From assembly GCA_030040495.1 (NCBI GenBank), contig JASHTP010000130.1, positions 1 to 8,467 of the forward strand: a stretch of DNA of 8,467 bases. Direction: 5' to 3'. Source of the DNA: Alphaproteobacteria bacterium. Its GTDB lineage: Bacteria > Pseudomonadota > Alphaproteobacteria > ATCC43930 > CGMCC-115725. The notes under the pieces were generated by a model, which made no database searches, was not told the origin of the DNA, and saw only the letters and a list, made by a program, of their open reading frames with translations. Made by a program: the position numbers and the translations under genes. Shown piece after piece: positions 6,165 to 8,467 of this stretch (its first letter is position 1; each line of letters starts with the position of its first letter).

Positions 6165-7916
6165 ATGGCGGTCAGTCGCCGCGATACGCTGAAACTCCTC
6201 GCCGCCGGCGCGCTCGTCGGCGTGCTGCCGCCGCTGGCGCGCGCGCAGGCGCGCGAAGACATCTACGCCATCGGCAGCTTCGGCAATGTGCGCATCCTGC
6301 ATCAGACCGACGCGCATGCCCAGGCGATGCCGGTCCATTTCCGCGAGCCGAGCGCCAATATCGGCGTCGCCGGCGCGGCCGGCCGGCCGCCGCATCTGGT
6401 CGGCGAGGCGTTTCTCGCCCATTTCGGCATTCCCGCCGGCGGACGCCGCGCCCATGCCTTCACCTACCTCGACTTCGAGGAAGCGGCGCATCGTTACGGG
6501 CGCATGGGCGGCTTCGCGCATCTGAAGACGCTGATCGACCGCTTGCGCGCCGAAGCGGGGCCGGGCCGGTCGCTGCTGCTCGACGGCGGCGACCTCTGGC
6601 AGGGCTCGGCGCTGGCGCAGGCGACGAGCGGGGCGGCGATGGTCGAGCTCGGCAACCTGCTCGGCATCGACATCATGACCGGGCACTGGGAGTTCACCTA
6701 CGGCGAGGCGCAATTCCGCAAGAACCTCGCCGCCTTCAAGGGCGAGTTCCTGGCGCAGAACGTGTTCCTCACCGACGAGGCGGCGTTCAACGGCGCGCCG
6801 AGCTTCGACGCCGACAGCGGCCGCGTCTTCAGCCCCTCGGTCGTCCGCGAGATCGGCGGCGCGCGCATCGCCATCATCGGCCAAGCCTTCCCCTATCAGC
6901 CGATCGCCCACCCGCAACGCCTCGTCGCCGACTGGACCTTCGGCATCCGCGAGGCCGAGCTGCAGAAGCTCGTCGACGCGGCGCGCCACGAGCAGCGCGC
7001 CGACGCCGTGCTGCTGCTCTCCCACAACGGCATGGACGTCGATCTGAAGCTGGCGAGCCGCGTCAGCGGCATCGACGTCATCCTGGGCGGCCATACCCAC
7101 GACGCCGTGCCGACGCCGAGTATCGTCGCCAATGCCGGCGGCAAGACGCTGGTGACGAATGCCGGCAGCAGCGGCAAGTTCCTCGCCGTGCTCGATCTCG
7201 ACGTGGCCGGCGGGCGCGTCCGGGACGCGCGCTACACGCTCGCTCCGGTCTTCGCCAACGTCCTGCCGCCCGATGCCGCCGTCGCCGCGCGTCTGCAGGC
7301 GCTGGAGGCGCCCCACGCGGCCGAGTTCTCGGCCAAGCTCGCCGACGCCGGCGAGCTGCTTTACCGGCGCGGCAATTTCAACGGCACGATGGATCAGCTG
7401 ATCTGCGACGCGCTCAGGCACGAGCTCGGCGCCGAGATCGCGCTGTCGCCCGGGTTCCGCTGGGGACCGAGCCTGCTGCCGGGCGCGCCGATCACCATGG
7501 GCGATCTGCTGTCGCAGACGGCGATCACCTATCCCGACGTCTATGTCCAGGACATGACCGGCGCGCAGCTCAAATCCATCATGGAGGATGTCTGCGACAA
7601 CCTCTTCAACAAGGATCCCTATCTGCAGCAGGGCGGTGACATGGTGCGCATCGGCGGCATGGATTACGTCTGCGCGCCGGCGGAGGAGATCGGCCGGCGC
7701 ATCTCCGACATGACGCTGGACGGCGGCGCTCCGGTGGTGGCGGAGAAGACCTATCGCGTCGCCGGCTGGGCTTCGGTGTCGCAGCCGCCGCAGGGCAAGC
7801 CGGTCTGGGAGCCGGTCGCCGCCTATCTGCGCAAGCTCGGCACGGCGAAGCCGGCCAAGCTCAACCAGGTCAGGCTCAAAGGCGTGGGCGGCAATCCCGG
7901 GTATGCCGCGTCATGA
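6165..7916 (+). CDS. soxB: Thiosulfohydrolase SoxB
   Basis: Periplasmic dinuclear-manganese hydrolase that removes sulfate from the sulfonate bound to SoxY. The 583-residue precursor starts with a twin-arginine signal (S-R-R-D-T-L-K at 4-10, cleavage near A-R-A-Q-A). The metallophosphatase-like domain shows the metal ligands in order: D49 and H51 in T-D-A-H-A-Q, D140/D143 in D-G-G-D-L-W-Q-G-S, H174 in T-G-H-W-E-F-T-Y-G, H287 in L-S-H-N-G-M-D, and H310/H312 in G-G-H-T-H-D. F-R-E-P-S-A-N-I-G after the first motif is typical of SoxB and separates it from 5'-nucleotidases. A C-terminal nucleotidase-like domain spans about 390-575. AAGGAG at 6154-6159 is 5 bases before the ATG. Length is normal for the family, and the stop overlaps the next gene by 4 bases (ATGA). 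Confidence 0.98.
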   Translation: MAVSRRDTLKLLAAGALVGVLPPLARAQAREDIYAIGSFGNVRILHQTDAHAQAMPVHFREPSANIGVAGAAGRPPHLVGEAFLAHFGIPAGGRRAHAFTYLDFEEAAHRYGRMGGFAHLKTLIDRLRAEAGPGRSLLLDGGDLWQGSALAQATSGAAMVELGNLLGIDIMTGHWEFTYGEAQFRKNLAAFKGEFLAQNVFLTDEAAFNGAPSFDADSGRVFSPSVVREIGGARIAIIGQAFPYQPIAHPQRLVADWTFGIREAELQKLVDAARHEQRADAVLLLSHNGMDVDLKLASRVSGIDVILGGHTHDAVPTPSIVANAGGKTLVTNAGSSGKFLAVLDLDVAGGRVRDARYTLAPVFANVLPPDAAVAARLQALEAPHAAEFSAKLADAGELLYRRGNFNGTMDQLICDALRHELGAEIALSPGFRWGPSLLPGAPITMGDLLSQTAITYPDVYVQDMTGAQLKSIMEDVCDNLFNKDPYLQQGGDMVRIGGMDYVCAPAEEIGRRISDMTLDGGAPVVAEKTYRVAGWASVSQPPQGKPVWEPVAAYLRKLGTAKPAKLNQVRLKGVGGNPGYAAS

Positions 7917-8413
7917 CGCGCTCGAGCGACGCCCGGACGAGGACGGCCGGGGCCGGCGCCTGGTCGCGCCGGCTGCTCCTCGGCCTGCTCTCGGGTTCGG
8001 CCGCGCTGGCGCTGCGCCAGGCGCGCGCCGCCGCGCCGTTGGACGAGGACAAGCCCTTCGCCGAGCATCGCTTGGCCTTGCAGCTTTCCGATCGCGAGCC
8101 GGCGAAGCGCGCGCTGGTGCTGAGCGTCGCCAACAATGTCCTGAGAGCCTACGGGCCGGACCGCATCGCCGTCGAAATCGTCGCCTTCGGGCCCGGCATC
8201 GATCTGCTGCGGGCGGAAAGCCCGGACCGGCAGGCGGTCGACAGCCTGGTGTCGCAGGGCGTGCGGTTCGACGTCTGCATCAACACGGTCGAAACCCTGG
8301 AGCGCGAGACCGGCAAGCCGGTCGCGCTCAATCCACACGCGCGCCCGGTGACGGCGGGCGTCGCCCGGCTGCTGACGCTCGCCGAGCAAGGCTACACGGT
8401 CGTCCGCCCGTGA
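7913..8413 (+). CDS. Exported DsrE-like protein
   Basis: Protein of 166 residues with the fold signature of the DsrE/F-like family, whose better-known members carry sulfur on a cysteine or act in sulfur relay; the role of the sox-linked exported form is not established. The N-terminus has a twin-arginine-like export signal (S-R-R-L-L-L-G-L-L-S-G at 18-28, cleavage near A-R-A-A at 38-41). The mature part reads A-L-V-L-S-V-A-N-N-V-L-R-A-Y-G, then V-E-I-V-A-F-G-P-G-I-D-L-L, G-V-R-F-D-V-C122-I-N-T, and V-T-A-G-V-A-R-L-L-T-L-A-E-Q-G-Y-T, a typical DsrE-like strand/helix series with one cysteine at the position expected to be conserved. It starts within the soxB stop (ATGA) and so is translationally coupled to soxB, which argues for a periplasmic function in the Sox pathway. 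Family call is good; substrate unknown. Confidence 0.85.
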   Translation: MTRSSDARTRTAGAGAWSRRLLLGLLSGSAALALRQARAAAPLDEDKPFAEHRLALQLSDREPAKRALVLSVANNVLRAYGPDRIAVEIVAFGPGIDLLRAESPDRQAVDSLVSQGVRFDVCINTVETLERETGKPVALNPHARPVTAGVARLLTLAEQGYTVVRP

Positions 8414-8467
8414 GCGTCGGCGCGGCAAGCGTCGGCGCGGCGCTGCTGCTGGCGCTGCTGGCGACGG
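8410..8467 (+). CDS. Start of a further operon gene (partial, unidentified)
   Basis: A GTG at 8410 overlaps the stop of the DsrE-like gene (GTGA) and opens a frame to the window edge. Only 19 codons are visible: a short Ser/Val/Gly/Ala segment, then a hydrophobic run of Leu and Ala that could be a signal peptide or a first membrane helix. The overlap style matches the preceding junction, supporting a real gene. Too little is present to name it; a membrane redox-transfer protein or periplasmic thioredoxin would fit a Sox operon, but nothing in these codons shows it. Confidence 0.5.
   Translation, partial: MSVGAASVGAALLLALLAT
8413..8442 (+). repeat. Tandem 15-base direct repeat
   Basis: Two adjacent 15-base copies (8413-8427 and 8428-8442) differ only in the last base. 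They encode S-V-G-A-A twice at the very start of the last, partial gene, in frame. This looks like a small slippage duplication in GC-rich sequence with no evident function. Confidence 0.75.

Noticed and set aside
6132..7421. Long minus-strand open frame opposite soxB
   Set aside because: Composition is typical of antisense reading of a GC-rich gene, with no recognisable motif; soxB on the other strand has all its metal ligands.

Overview
The window is a GC-rich, tightly packed stretch of bacterial chromosome that carries a nearly complete periplasmic Sox (thiosulfate/sulfur oxidation) gene cluster. The strong G/C bias at third codon positions, the presence of sulfane dehydrogenase genes (soxCD) and the style of the proteins suggest an alphaproteobacterium. 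That placement is inference; no rRNA or tRNA gene is present to settle it.

Layout. On the minus strand at the left are an OmpR-type response regulator (637-1314) and, overlapping its end, the N-terminal part of a membrane sensor kinase that runs off the window (1-650). A control region of about 300 bases (1315-1612) separates them from a plus-strand operon. It contains an A/T-rich island with overlapping inverted repeats. The operon runs soxC, soxD, soxX, soxY, soxZ, soxA, soxK, soxB, then a gene for an exported DsrE-like protein, then the first codons of another gene that leaves the window. Gaps are 31 bases or less, and soxC/soxD, soxB/dsrE-like and dsrE-like/next gene overlap, so one transcript is likely.

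How the genes work together (established knowledge of the Sox pathway). SoxYZ carries the substrate on a cysteine near the SoxY C-terminus. The haem protein SoxXA, probably with SoxK, attaches thiosulfate to that cysteine. SoxB hydrolyses off the terminal sulfone as sulfate. SoxCD, a molybdenum enzyme with a cytochrome subunit, oxidises the remaining sulfane sulfur so that SoxB can release a second sulfate. With SoxCD present, complete oxidation to sulfate without obligatory sulfur globules is expected. Six of the nine plus-strand proteins have signal peptides that are easy to read; three of these (SoxC, SoxY, SoxB) have twin-arginine signals. SoxZ has none and probably travels with SoxY.

Points of interest: soxCD sits ahead of a soxXYZAKB block whose order resembles that of green sulfur bacteria; SoxY has an extra cysteine; the neighbouring regulator is a two-component system; and an exported DsrE-like protein is translationally coupled to soxB. 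I found no mobile element, CRISPR array, or RNA gene. I see no wholly new system here: this is a recognisable Sox locus with unusual details.
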